From Craurococcus roseus (GTDB taxonomy: Bacteria > Pseudomonadota > Alphaproteobacteria > Acetobacterales > Acetobacteraceae), in contig NZ_BAAAFZ010000072.1 in NCBI RefSeq assembly GCF_039523795.1, positions 1 through 64,000 on the forward strand: 64,000 bases of DNA. The letters run 5' to 3'. The translations under genes were made by a program, and so were the position numbers. Below, one piece after another: positions 19,499 to 28,142 of this stretch. The notes under the pieces were generated by a model, which saw only the letters and a program-made list of their open reading frames with translations, was not told the DNA's origin and ran no database searches. Position 1 is the first letter of the stretch, and each line of letters starts with the position of its first letter.

Positions 19499-20869
19499 AT
19501 GAACCTGCACCGCATGTTGCGCGCCCGCGCCGCCGAGGGCCGCCCGGTGAGGGTGGGCGTGATCGGCGCCGGCAAGTTCGGCTCCATGTTCCTGGCGATG
19601 GCGGCCCGCACGCCGGGGCTGCACGTGGCCGGCATCGCCGACCTGGCCATTCCCCGCGCCCGCGAGGCCCTGGCGCGCGTCGGCTGGCCGGAGGAACGCT
19701 ACGCCGCGCCTTCCCTTGATGCGGCGCTGAACGGCACCGACGCCACCGCGCTCACCGAGGACGCGATGGCGCTGATGGCCGAGCCGCGCATCGAGGTGGT
19801 GGTGGAATGCACCGGCCACCCGGCGGCCGGGCTGCGCCACGCGCTCGCCGCCATCGGGCACGGCAAGCACGTGGTCATGGTGAACGTGGAGGCCGACGTG
19901 CTGGCCGGGCCGCTGCTCGCCGAGCGGGCGCGGGAGGCGGGCGTGGTCTACTCCATGGCCTACGGCGACCAGCCGGCACTGGTGTGCGAGTTGGTGGACA
20001 CGATCCGGACGATGGGCTTCCCCGTGGTCGCCGCCGGCAAGGGCACCAAGTACCTGCCGCACTTCCACGCCAGCACGCCGGAGACGGTCTGGGGCCATTA
20101 TGGGCTCTCGCCCGAGAAGGCGCGCGAGGGCGGGATGAACCCGCAGATGTTCAACTCCTTCCTCGACGGCACGAAGAGCGGGATCGAGATGGCGGCCATC
20201 GCCAATGCGACGGGGCTGGCGCCGCCATCCGACGGCCTCGGCTTCCCGCCTTGCGGCACGCACGACCTGCCCTTCGTGCTGCGCCCGCGCGAGGCCGGCG
20301 GCGTGCTGGAGGTCGCCGGGCAAGTGGAGGTCGTCTCTTCGGTGGAGCGCGACGGGCGGCAGGTGCAGGGCGATTTGCGCTGGGGCGTCTACGTCGTGTT
20401 CGAGGGCGAGACAGACTACATCCGCCGCTGCTTCAGCGAGTACGGCGTCCACACCGACCCGTCCGGCCGCTACGCCGCACTGTGGCGGCCCTACCACCTG
20501 ATCGGGCTGGAACTCGGCGTCTCCGTCGCCTCCGCGGCGCTCCGCAAGGAGCCGACAGGCGCGGCGGAGGCGTGGCGCGGCGACGTGGTGGCGACGGCCA
20601 AGCGCGACCTGGCCGCGGGCGAGGTGCTGGACGGCGAGGGCGGCGCGATGGTGTGGGGCCGCTGCGTGCCGGCGTCGCGCTCCTTGGAGCTGGGCGCGCT
20701 GCCGATCGGCCTCGCGCACGGCTTCGCGCTGAAGCGCGCGGTGAAGGCCGGCGGGACCGTGGGCTGGGCGGACGTGGCCTTCGACGCCGATAGCGAAGCG
20801 GTCAAGCTGCGGCGCGAGATGGAAGCCGCCGCCGCGCTCGGCGGGCGGCGGCGCGCGGCGGCGGAGTAG
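19499..20869 (+). CDS. Homoserine-dehydrogenase-like oxidoreductase with C-terminal SAF domain (COG4091 type)
   Basis: The 456-residue protein has an N-terminal Rossmann domain (VRVGVIGAGKFGSMFLAM) and a homoserine-dehydrogenase-like middle region (VVVECTGHPAAGLRHALAAIGHGKHVVMVNVEADV). Its C-terminal SAF domain (about residues 345-440, AKRDLAAGEVLDGEGGAMVWG) resembles those of altronate/galactarate dehydratases and antifreeze proteins. Members are found in sugar-acid gene clusters and are not true threonine-pathway enzymes; the substrate is unknown. GAGGAGG lies just before the ATG. Divergence from the LtnD-like gene suggests both act on related hydroxy acids. Confidence 0.8.
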   Translation: MNLHRMLRARAAEGRPVRVGVIGAGKFGSMFLAMAARTPGLHVAGIADLAIPRAREALARVGWPEERYAAPSLDAALNGTDATALTEDAMALMAEPRIEVVVECTGHPAAGLRHALAAIGHGKHVVMVNVEADVLAGPLLAERAREAGVVYSMAYGDQPALVCELVDTIRTMGFPVVAAGKGTKYLPHFHASTPETVWGHYGLSPEKAREGGMNPQMFNSFLDGTKSGIEMAAIANATGLAPPSDGLGFPPCGTHDLPFVLRPREAGGVLEVAGQVEVVSSVERDGRQVQGDLRWGVYVVFEGETDYIRRCFSEYGVHTDPSGRYAALWRPYHLIGLELGVSVASAALRKEPTGAAEAWRGDVVATAKRDLAAGEVLDGEGGAMVWGRCVPASRSLELGALPIGLAHGFALKRAVKAGGTVGWADVAFDADSEAVKLRREMEAAAALGGRRRAAAE

Positions 20870-20872
20870 CGG

Positions 20873-22192
20873 TCAGAACAGCGCGGACAGGTCCGCCAGG
20901 GCGTCCAACCGCCGCGCCGCCCGCCACGCGCCCTCCCACCGGAGGCCGAGTGCGGGTTCGGCGCAGCGGCGGAACTTCTCCCGCAACGCCTCTTCCGGCA
21001 ACGGGCGGTCGGGATCGCCCGGCGTGCCGACGACTTCCCTCTGCCGGACGGCGCCGTCGCGCAGCCGCAAGGTGAGGCGGCACACCCGCTCGGCCGGCAA
21101 GCGGGCCGAGAGTTCGGGCGCTTCCCGCACCGCCACGCGCGCGGCGAGCCCCTGGGTTTTCGGGTCGGCGACGGCCTTCTCGGAAAAGGCGTCGGTCCAG
21201 GCGTGGCCGCTGACGATCCGCGTCGCCACCGTGAAGGGGATGGAGAAACGGCCGGCGATCGGCGCGGCGGGGGCGCGCTCCGAAAGCGCGGCGGCGGAGG
21301 CGAAGGTCTCGACCTCGACGGCCGCCACGTCGCCGGGCGCGACCGGCGCCTCCGCCAGGAGCAGCTCGATCGCCTCCAGCGCGCCTTGCGTCTCGCGGCA
21401 GCAGCTCGCCTGCTTGAAGAAGGCTTCGGGGATCAACCACCGTTCGCCGAGGCCCGCGACCATCGCGCCCTCGTCAAAGCCCTCGCCCACCACGCCGCCG
21501 AACACCGCGGCGATGCCGCCGGGCTCGCCGGTCACGCCCGCTTCGGCCAGGTCGCAGGCCAGCATCCCGTTTTGCGCCGCCGCGCCGGCGTAGGCGTTGC
21601 GCACGCTGCCGCCGCGCAGCGAAGCGGTCGCGCTGGTGGCGAGGCCGAGGCTCGCCGCCACCTCCAGCACGCGCCGCACCGTGGCCGCGTCGTGCCCGCG
21701 CAGCCGCGCCACCGCCGCGGCGGCGCCCAGCGTGCCCCAGGTGCCATGCGGGTGTGCGGCCGGGCGGAGGCGCGTCGCCATGCCGACCCGCGCGCCCGCC
21801 TCGTAGCCCGCGATGACCGCGTCCAGCAGCGCCGCGCCGCTGGCCTGCCGCGCTTCGGCTTCGGCGAGCGCGGCGGCGACGGCGTGGACGCCGGGGTGCC
21901 CGCCGGCGGGGTAGTTGCCTTCGTCCAGCTCCAGCGCCGTGCCGGCGAAGCCATTGAGGAAGGCCGCCATCGGCGGCGCGGCGCGGAGCGCGGCGGTGCC
22001 CGGCAGGCGGCAGGGGCCGCCAGTGGCGTGGCGCCGCGCGGTCGCGGCGACCGCCGGGTCGCCCTGCCCGGCGACGATGACGCCGAGCGTGTCCGCCAGC
22101 ACCAGCCCCGCGCGGTCGCGCACCGCCTCCGGCACCGTGGCGGCGGAGACGCCGGCGATGTGCGCGGCGAGGGCGTCGGTCGGCGTCGTCAT
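20873..22192 (-). CDS. MmgE/PrpD family protein
   Basis: The 439-residue product starts MTTPTDALAAHIAGVSAATVPEAVRDRA and shows ADTLGVIVAG, NGFAGTALELDEGNYPAGGHPG (the conserved Asp/His region), HPHGTWGTLGAAAAVARL and KQASCCRETQGALEA. This matches the MmgE/PrpD fold of 2-methylcitrate dehydratase, iminodisuccinate epimerase and aconitate decarboxylase. The family covers dehydratases, epimerases and decarboxylases of di/tricarboxylates, so the exact reaction is open; no prpB or prpC lies nearby. It converges on the SAF-domain gene with only three bases between stops. Confidence 0.85.
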   Translation of the reverse strand: MTTPTDALAAHIAGVSAATVPEAVRDRAGLVLADTLGVIVAGQGDPAVAATARRHATGGPCRLPGTAALRAAPPMAAFLNGFAGTALELDEGNYPAGGHPGVHAVAAALAEAEARQASGAALLDAVIAGYEAGARVGMATRLRPAAHPHGTWGTLGAAAAVARLRGHDAATVRRVLEVAASLGLATSATASLRGGSVRNAYAGAAAQNGMLACDLAEAGVTGEPGGIAAVFGGVVGEGFDEGAMVAGLGERWLIPEAFFKQASCCRETQGALEAIELLLAEAPVAPGDVAAVEVETFASAAALSERAPAAPIAGRFSIPFTVATRIVSGHAWTDAFSEKAVADPKTQGLAARVAVREAPELSARLPAERVCRLTLRLRDGAVRQREVVGTPGDPDRPLPEEALREKFRRCAEPALGLRWEGAWRAARRLDALADLSALF

Positions 22193-22353
22193 CGGTCGGT
22201 CCGGCTCCGTGCTGGCAGGCATCCATGCGACGCCGGACGCGGACCGGCAAGCGCGCGGGTCCGCGGGTTGACGCTCCGGCATCGGGCGTGGACCTTGCGC
22301 GCCAAGCAAGGAGGAACGCGCATGACGCCCGACGGAACGGAAGCGGCACGGCC

Positions 22354-23526
22354 ATGACGATCAACGGCAAGGCCTACATCGTGGGCGCTTTCGAGCACCC
22401 GACCCGCAAGGCCGACGACAAGTCGGTGGCCCAGCTCCACGCCGAGGTCGCCCGGGGCGCGCTGGACGACGCCGGGCTCTCCAAGGACGACGTCGACGGC
22501 TACTTCTGCACCGGCGCCGCGCCGGGCCTCGGCCCGCTCAACATGGCGGACTACCTCGGCCTGACGAAGCTGCGCCATTTGGACAGCACGGACGTCGGCG
22601 GCTCGTCCTACATCCTGCATGTCGGCCACGCGGCGGAGCAGATCGCGCTCGGCCGCTGCAACGTGGCGCTCATCACCCTCGCCGGCCGCCCGCGCGCAGA
22701 GGCGATGGCCACCGGCACGGCGCCGCGGAGCTGGGGCGTCAATGTGCCCGACGACCCGTTCGAGATCCCCTATGGCCGCACCGTCGCCAACGTCTACGCC
22801 ATGTGCGCCATGCGCCACATGCACGAGTTCGGCACGACCTCCGAGCAGCTCGCCTGGATCAAGGTCGCTGCCAGCCACCACGCGCAGCACAACCCGCACG
22901 CGATGCTCAAGAAGGTGGTCACGGTGGAGGAGGTGGTCAGCTCCCCCATGATCGCCGACCCGCTGCACCGGCTGGACTGCTGCGTGATCTCCGACGGCGG
23001 CGGCGCGATCATCGTGGCGCGGCCGGAGATCGCGCGCAGCCTGTCGCGGCCCAAGGTCAAGGTGCGCGGCGCCGGCGAGGCGACCAAGAACCAGGAAGGC
23101 GGCTACATCGACCTCACCTACTCCGCCGCCCGCTGGTCCGGCGCGCGCGCCTTCGAGGAGGCGGGGGTCAAGCCCTCCGACATCCAGTACGCCTCCATCT
23201 ACGACAGCTTCACCATCACCGTGCTGATGCAGTTGGAGGACCTCGGCTTCTGCGAGAAGGGCCAGGGCGGCAGGTTCGTCTCGGACGGCAACCTGATCTC
23301 CGGCACCGGCAGGCTGCCCTTCAACACCGACGGCGGCGGCCTCTGCAACAACCACCCCGCCAACCGCGGCGGCATGACCAAGGTGATCGAGGCCGTGCGG
23401 CAATTGCGCGGCGAGGCGCACCCGGCGGTGCAGGTGAAGGATTGCAAGCTGGCGGTCGCGCACGGCACGGGCGGCCTGCTCGGCACCCGCCACGGCAGCG
23501 CCACCGTGATCCTGGAAAGGGAGTGA
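22354..23526 (+). CDS. Thiolase-fold protein lacking catalytic cysteines (SCP-x/Ltp2-like)
   Basis: The 390-residue protein has thiolase-fold landmarks: KDDVDGYFCTGAAPG, DVGGSSYILHVGHAAEQIALGRCNVALI, and the C-terminal NNHPANRGG histidine segment. At the position of the nucleophilic Cys the sequence reads GGSSYI, and the second Cys region reads AHGTGGLLG, so both thiolase cysteines are missing. Related proteins include Ltp2-type retro-aldolases of steroid side-chain breakdown, which need a DUF35 partner; such a partner follows six bases downstream. Classical acetyl-CoA acetyltransferase activity is unlikely. It probably cleaves or condenses an acyl-CoA side chain. Confidence 0.78.
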   Translation: MTINGKAYIVGAFEHPTRKADDKSVAQLHAEVARGALDDAGLSKDDVDGYFCTGAAPGLGPLNMADYLGLTKLRHLDSTDVGGSSYILHVGHAAEQIALGRCNVALITLAGRPRAEAMATGTAPRSWGVNVPDDPFEIPYGRTVANVYAMCAMRHMHEFGTTSEQLAWIKVAASHHAQHNPHAMLKKVVTVEEVVSSPMIADPLHRLDCCVISDGGGAIIVARPEIARSLSRPKVKVRGAGEATKNQEGGYIDLTYSAARWSGARAFEEAGVKPSDIQYASIYDSFTITVLMQLEDLGFCEKGQGGRFVSDGNLISGTGRLPFNTDGGGLCNNHPANRGGMTKVIEAVRQLRGEAHPAVQVKDCKLAVAHGTGGLLGTRHGSATVILERE

Positions 23527-23532
23527 GCCGGC

Positions 23533-23931
23533 ATGGCGACCATGGCATCCAACCGGGCCTTGCCTGAGATCAAGGTGGACCCGACCAACAAGCCCTACTT
23601 CGACGCCGCGCGCGAAGGGCGGCTGCTGATCGGGCTCTGCAAGGACACGGGCCGGCACTTCTGGTACCCGCGCGGCTGCTCGCCCTTCACCCTCTCCAAC
23701 AACGTCGAGTTGGTGGAGGCGAAGGGCACGGGCACGATCTACTCCTACTCGGTGATGCGCACCAAGGAGCCCTACGCCGTCGCCTACGTGGAGTTGGACG
23801 AGGGCGTGCGCGTGTTCACCAACATCGTGGACTGCGACCTCGACGCGCTGAAGATCGGGCAAAAGGTGAAGGTAGTGTTCAAGCCCACCCAGGGCGACTC
23901 CCCCCCGGCGACCATGTTCACGCCGGCATGA
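23533..23931 (+). CDS. DUF35 OB-fold protein, partner of the thiolase-like protein
   Basis: The 132-residue protein has a short helical start, a degenerate zinc-ribbon region (GLCKDTGRHFWYPRGCSPF, with only two of the four Cys) and an OB-fold (VEAKGTGTIYSYSVMR, VAYVELDEGVRVFTNIV, IGQKVKVVFKP). DUF35 proteins bind thiolase-like or MaoC-like partners and may position acyl-CoA. It follows the thiolase-like gene by six bases and is surely translated with it. Loss of half the zinc ligands suggests that it relies on the OB-fold rather than a structural zinc. Confidence 0.83.
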   Translation: MATMASNRALPEIKVDPTNKPYFDAAREGRLLIGLCKDTGRHFWYPRGCSPFTLSNNVELVEAKGTGTIYSYSVMRTKEPYAVAYVELDEGVRVFTNIVDCDLDALKIGQKVKVVFKPTQGDSPPATMFTPA

Positions 23932-23940
23932 CCACCCTGA

Positions 23941-24024
23941 GCCGCGCGGGCCGATCTCGTTCGCGTGCGCGGGCAGAGCAACGAAGCGATCCGGACCGAT
24001 CTGGCGCTTGGGGGTCACCGACAT
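23941..24024 (+). pseudogene. Possible relic of an SGNH esterase 5' end
   Basis: In one frame the stretch reads ADL-VRVRGQSNEAIRTD-LALGG and then GLRDALS. This lines up with the N-terminus of the SGNH esterase encoded at 16515-17990 (LDLNVLVRGQSNALLFAD-RGG, then GLEERLG). There is no start codon and only about 30 codons are recognisable, so it would be a decayed fragment of a paralogous gene. A chance match cannot be excluded. Confidence 0.35.
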
Positions 24025-24113
24025 TACACCGGATTAAGGGATGCTCTTTCCCTTAGGTCGGACGCTGCGAGTGGTGGAGTATGTCGGCGTGTCAACGAAC
24101 GGAGGGGTTCGTG

Positions 24114-25082
24114 ATGGCCGGCCTTCCACCGATCGACGACGTTGAAAGCTCCCCAGGCCACGGCTTTGTGGAGCGCCTCGCGGTCTCGTTCATCTCCGCC
24201 GGAATAGCGGGCTTCCCCGCGGTGAAGGTCAACGGCTTCGCCTTCCTGATCGGCACCGAGAACGCCGACACCCTCATCGGCGGCGACGGGCCGGACGTCA
24301 TCGAGGGCCTTGGCGGGAACGACAGCGCCTTCGGCGGCATCGGCGACGACCTCGTGTCCGGCGGGCGCGGCAACGATTACCTCGCCGGCGACGGACCGGT
24401 CGCCTTCGACGACCCCGCCTTCCCGCCCGCCGGCGACGACACCGTCATCGGCGGCGACGGCGACGACGCGATGTTCGGCGACGCCGACTTCTACGCCGGC
24501 CACTTGCGCGACGCGGCCGGGAGCAACCTGCTGTTCGGCGGTGCCGGGAACGACAGCATCACCGCCGGCTACGGCGCCGACACGGTGTTCGGCGGAGGCG
24601 GCGACGATTCCATCCGGGGACACGGCTCGTCGGTGCCGTCCGGCAGCGGCGGCGTCATCGCGCGCGAGAGCGATTTTGGCGACTCCCTTTTCGGCGGGAG
24701 CGGCGACGACACCATCGACGGCGCCGGCGGCCGCGACGCGATCCACGGCGGATCGGGCGACGATTCGCTGATCGGCGGCGTCGGCAACGACACGCTGGCG
24801 GGGGGCGCGGGAGCGGACAGCTTCGTCTTCGCCGCTCCGCCCCTGGGCACGCCGTTCGACACCGGCCAGGGCTCCGGCAACCGCGACGTGGTGCTCGATT
24901 TCCGAACCGGCGAGGACCTTCTCGACCTCCGCGGCTACCGCTCCCGCGCCATAGAGTGGGACTACGAGGAAGAGAGCGACGCGACGATCGTGTTCATCTC
25001 CGGCTTCGGCACGTCCGCGCCGGGTGGGGAGATCGAGCTGCGCGGCGTGCGGAATCTCACCGCGGATGACATCCTCTTCTGA
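24114..25082 (+). CDS. RTX-type calcium-binding protein
   Basis: The 322-residue acidic protein has at least ten glycine/aspartate nonapeptides of the form GGxGxDxUx (GGDGPDVIEGLGGNDSAFGG, GGAGNDSITAG, GGGGDDSIRG, GGSGDDTIDGAGG, GGVGNDTLAGGAGADSFVF) that form a calcium-bound parallel beta-roll. It ends in the usual RTX tail, DVVLDFRTGEDLLDLRG. There is no Sec signal, which fits type I secretion by a C-terminal signal; no type I transporter is in the window. GGAGGGG six bases before the ATG at 24114 fixes the start over an upstream ATG at 24081. Its role may be surface or matrix binding; no enzymatic domain is present. Confidence 0.83.
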   Translation: MAGLPPIDDVESSPGHGFVERLAVSFISAGIAGFPAVKVNGFAFLIGTENADTLIGGDGPDVIEGLGGNDSAFGGIGDDLVSGGRGNDYLAGDGPVAFDDPAFPPAGDDTVIGGDGDDAMFGDADFYAGHLRDAAGSNLLFGGAGNDSITAGYGADTVFGGGGDDSIRGHGSSVPSGSGGVIARESDFGDSLFGGSGDDTIDGAGGRDAIHGGSGDDSLIGGVGNDTLAGGAGADSFVFAAPPLGTPFDTGQGSGNRDVVLDFRTGEDLLDLRGYRSRAIEWDYEEESDATIVFISGFGTSAPGGEIELRGVRNLTADDILF

Positions 25083-25268
25083 TGGCCGCCGGCGGCCGGC
25101 CGGGGCGGCGTTGCGCGCCGGCATGCGGGCTGGGAAGCAGGCACTCTCGCCGGCGGATCGGACCGGCCGCGCCGGCGGAGCTTGGCTAGGCCCCTCCGGC
25201 GCGGCGGCGCTTGCCTCGTCCGGGCGGCGGCCCATAGTGCGGCGGGACGAGCGAAGGAGCGCCGCCGC

Positions 25269-26087
25269 ATGTCCGCAGCCCTGCAAGCGAACGAACCGCC
25301 GCCGCCGGTCCTGCGCGGCGGCGAAGGCGCGGTGGCCGTCCTCACGCTGGACCGGCCGGCCTCGCGCAACAGCCTCTCGCGCGCGATGCTGGCGGCGCTG
25401 TCCAACGAGCTGGCCGCCATAGCGGCCGACGACGGGGTGCGCGCGGTGGTGCTCGCCGCCAACGGCCCCGCCTTCTCCGCCGGCCACGACCTGAAGGAGC
25501 TGACCGCCCACCGCGCCGACCCGGACGGCGGCGAGGCGTTCTTCCGCGAGTGCATGGCCGCCTGCGCCGCGGTGATGCAGGCCGTGGCCGGGCTGCCGCA
25601 GCCGGTGGTGGCGGCGGTGGAGGGGATCGCCACCGCCGCCGGCTGCCAGCTCGTCGCCACCTGTGACCTCGCCGTCGCGGGCGACACGGCCAAATTCGCC
25701 ACCCCGGGCGTGGACATCGGGCTGTTCTGCTCGACGCCGGCGGTGGCGCTGTCGCGCGCCGTGGCGCGCAAGCCGGCGATGGAGATGCTGCTGCTCGGCG
25801 AGATGGTGCCGGCGGAGGAGGCGCGCCGCATCGGCCTGGTGAACCGCGTCGTCCCGGCCGGGCAGGCGTTCGCGGCGGCGATGGACCTCGCCCAGCGGAT
25901 CGCCTCGCGCTCGGCCGTCGCCGTGCGGATGGGCAAGCGCGCCTTCAACCGGCAGCTCGGCCTGCCGCTGCCCGACGCCTACGAGGCCGCGGGCGCGGTC
26001 ATGGTGGAGAACCTGCTCGCCGAGGACGCGGCGGAGGGCATCGGCGCCTTCATCGGCAAGCGGCAGCCGGTCTGGCGCCACCGTTGA
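25269..26087 (+). CDS. Enoyl-CoA hydratase/isomerase family protein (ECHDC3-like)
   Basis: The 272-residue protein has the crotonase core: VAVLTLDRPASRNSLSRAML, the oxyanion-hole region AFSAGHDLKEL and VVAAVEGIATAAGCQLVATCDLAVAG. At the second catalytic site the sequence is GVDIGLFCSTPAVALSR, as in ECHDC3-type proteins, rather than a clear Glu-containing loop, so hydratase activity is uncertain. The ATG at 25269 is preferred because the upstream frame is Arg-rich and unconserved. An acyl-CoA synthetase gene follows ten bases downstream, so the pair is likely one operon for acyl-CoA activation and processing. Confidence 0.85.
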   Translation: MSAALQANEPPPPVLRGGEGAVAVLTLDRPASRNSLSRAMLAALSNELAAIAADDGVRAVVLAANGPAFSAGHDLKELTAHRADPDGGEAFFRECMAACAAVMQAVAGLPQPVVAAVEGIATAAGCQLVATCDLAVAGDTAKFATPGVDIGLFCSTPAVALSRAVARKPAMEMLLLGEMVPAEEARRIGLVNRVVPAGQAFAAAMDLAQRIASRSAVAVRMGKRAFNRQLGLPLPDAYEAAGAVMVENLLAEDAAEGIGAFIGKRQPVWRHR

Positions 26088-26097
26088 GGGCAAGGCC

Positions 26098-27723
26098 ATG
26101 GATTTCGACACCGGCTTGGAGCGCTGCCCCGCCAACCACCAGCCGCTGACGCCGCTGCTGTTCCTGGAGCGCGCCGGCGCGGTGTTCCCGGACCACACGG
26201 CCGTCGTCCACGGCGCGCTGCGCCGGAGCTACCGCGAGCTGCGCGACCGCTGCCGCCGCCTCGCTTCCGCGCTGGCGGAGCGCGGGATCGGGCGCGGCGA
26301 CGTGGTGGCGGCGCTGCTGCCGAACATCCCGGAGATGGTGGAGGCGCACTACGGCGTGCCCATGGCCGGCGCCGTGCTGAACACCATCAACACGCGGCTG
26401 GATGCCGACACCATCGCTTACATCCTCGGCCACGGCGAGGCCAAGGCGGTGATCGTGGACCGCGAGTTCGCGCCTTTGCTGCGCGCCGCGCTCGCCATCG
26501 CCGGGGTCTCGCCCCTGCTAGTGGAGGTGGACGACCCGGAAGCGCCCGAGGCGGCCCGCGCCGACACGCTCGGCGGGCTCGGGTACGAGGCGCTTCTGGC
26601 GGAAGGCGACCCGGGGTTCGCGTGGGAGATGCCGCGCGACGAATGGGACGCGATCACCCTCAATTACACCTCCGGCACCACCGGGCGGCCGAAGGGCGTG
26701 GTCTACCACCACCGCGGCGCTCAGCTCCTGGCGACGGGCAACGTGCTGTCGGCCGGCATGGGGCGGCACCCCGTCTATCTCTGGACGCTGCCGATGTTCC
26801 ACTGCAACGGCTGGTGCTTCCCCTGGACGGTCTGCGCCGTCGCCGGCACCCACGTCTGCCTGCGCGCCGTGCGCGGCGAGGCGATGTGGCGCCTGATGGC
26901 CGAGCACGGCGTTTCCCACATGTGCGGCGCGCCGGTGGTGATGGCGGCCCTGCTCGACACCCCGGAGGAGCAGAAGCGCGCCCTGCCCAGGCAGGTGCAG
27001 TTCGTCGTCGCCGGCGCCCCGCCGCCGGAGGCCGTGCTGGCGCGGATGCGCGAGGCGGGCTTCAACGTGCTGCACGTCTACGGCCTGACCGAGTGCTACG
27101 GCCCCGCCGTGGTGAACGAGTGGCACGCCGAATGGGACGCCCTGCCCCCGCCCGAGCAGGCGAAGCTCATGGCCCGCCAGGGCGTGCGCTACCTCGCGCT
27201 GGAGGACCTGCAAGTGATGGACCCCGCCGCCATGGCGCCGGTGCCGGCCGATGGCGTCGCCATGGGCGAGGTGATGATGCGCGGCAACGTGGTGATGAAG
27301 GGCTACCTCAAGGACCGCGAGGCGACGGAGAAGGCGTTCGCCGGCGGCTGGTTCCGCACCGGCGACCTCGCGGTGCGCTACCCGGACGGCTACGTGCAGC
27401 TCCGCGACCGCTCCAAGGACATCATCATCTCGGGCGGAGAGAACATCAGCAGCATCGAGGTGGAGGACCGCCTCTACCGCCACCCCGCCGTGGCGATGGC
27501 CGCTGTGGTGGCGAAGCCCGACGACAAGTGGGGCGAGGTGCCCTGCGCCTTCGTGGAGCTGAAGCCCGGCGCCAGCGCCACGGAGGCCGAGCTGATCGCC
27601 TTCTGCCGCGAGGGCCTGGCCGGCTTCAAGGCGCCGAAGCAGGTGGTTTTCACCGAGTTGCCGCGCACCTCGACCGGCAAGATCCAGAAGCACGTGCTGC
27701 GGACGCGGATCCGTCCGGGCTGA
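26098..27723 (+). CDS. Acyl-CoA synthetase (AMP-binding family)
   Basis: The 541-residue protein has all ANL-family motifs: the P-loop-like YTSGTTGRPKG (near residue 184), the VYGLTECYGP motif that binds ATP/adenylate, GWFRTGDLAV, and the C-terminal RSKDIIISGGENISSIEVE and STGKIQKHVLR with the catalytic lysine. It activates a carboxylic acid to its CoA thioester with ATP in the cytoplasm. Its overall pattern is like medium-chain or DmdB-type ligases (TLPMFHCNGWCFPW). Ten bases after the enoyl-CoA hydratase-like gene, it probably feeds the local acyl-CoA route; the true substrate is open. Confidence 0.92.
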   Translation: MDFDTGLERCPANHQPLTPLLFLERAGAVFPDHTAVVHGALRRSYRELRDRCRRLASALAERGIGRGDVVAALLPNIPEMVEAHYGVPMAGAVLNTINTRLDADTIAYILGHGEAKAVIVDREFAPLLRAALAIAGVSPLLVEVDDPEAPEAARADTLGGLGYEALLAEGDPGFAWEMPRDEWDAITLNYTSGTTGRPKGVVYHHRGAQLLATGNVLSAGMGRHPVYLWTLPMFHCNGWCFPWTVCAVAGTHVCLRAVRGEAMWRLMAEHGVSHMCGAPVVMAALLDTPEEQKRALPRQVQFVVAGAPPPEAVLARMREAGFNVLHVYGLTECYGPAVVNEWHAEWDALPPPEQAKLMARQGVRYLALEDLQVMDPAAMAPVPADGVAMGEVMMRGNVVMKGYLKDREATEKAFAGGWFRTGDLAVRYPDGYVQLRDRSKDIIISGGENISSIEVEDRLYRHPAVAMAAVVAKPDDKWGEVPCAFVELKPGASATEAELIAFCREGLAGFKAPKQVVFTELPRTSTGKIQKHVLRTRIRPG

Positions 27724-27797
27724 GCGCAAGGGCGCAACATCCAGGAGGCGCGCCCGGGCCGCCCGTGCGATGCGTACGCGTCCGCGAGGAGACCCCT

Positions 27798-28034
27798 ATG
27801 CGCGCCATCCTCCGCGCCTCCCTGCTCGCTGTTCTCTTGCCGGCGGTCGCGCCGGAAGCGCGCGAGCGCCCCACGCAGCAACCGCGAGCGATCCCTGTGC
27901 CGGTGCCGAAGACGGCCAAGGAGCGGCTGGGCGGCAAGGGCACGGACGAGCAGCGCGTGGACGACTGCAAGGTGCCGCCCGAGCGCCGCACCCGCCCGCG
28001 CCCGATGGCCTGCCCTTGGGAGTTCGGGAGCTGA
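27798..28034 (+). CDS. Small secreted protein of unknown function
   Basis: The 78-residue product has a short signal peptide (MRAILRASLLAVLLPAVAPEA) and a basic, Pro-rich mature part (IPVPVPKTAKERLGGKGTDEQRVDDCKVPPERR) with two cysteines that could form a disulfide. GAGGAGAC lies just upstream of the ATG. I recognise no family beyond a general likeness to small periplasmic proteins of Rhodospirillales. It sits alone between the acyl-CoA synthetase and an EF-hand gene on the same strand. Confidence 0.6.
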   Translation: MRAILRASLLAVLLPAVAPEARERPTQQPRAIPVPVPKTAKERLGGKGTDEQRVDDCKVPPERRTRPRPMACPWEFGS

Positions 28035-28142
28035 AGGCGCGCCGGCGTCGGCGCGCGGCCCGTGGAACAGAGCCGGCGAGCAGGCGTTCGGTCCCCTCGC
28101 GGGCGCGGCGGTTCGCCGCGCCGCCAAGGGAGACGCCGCAGC

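Noticed and set aside
25083..25268. GC-rich inverted patches between the RTX and enoyl-CoA hydratase genes
   Set aside because: At this base composition short GGC/GCC dyads occur by chance, and no T-run or conserved motif follows them.
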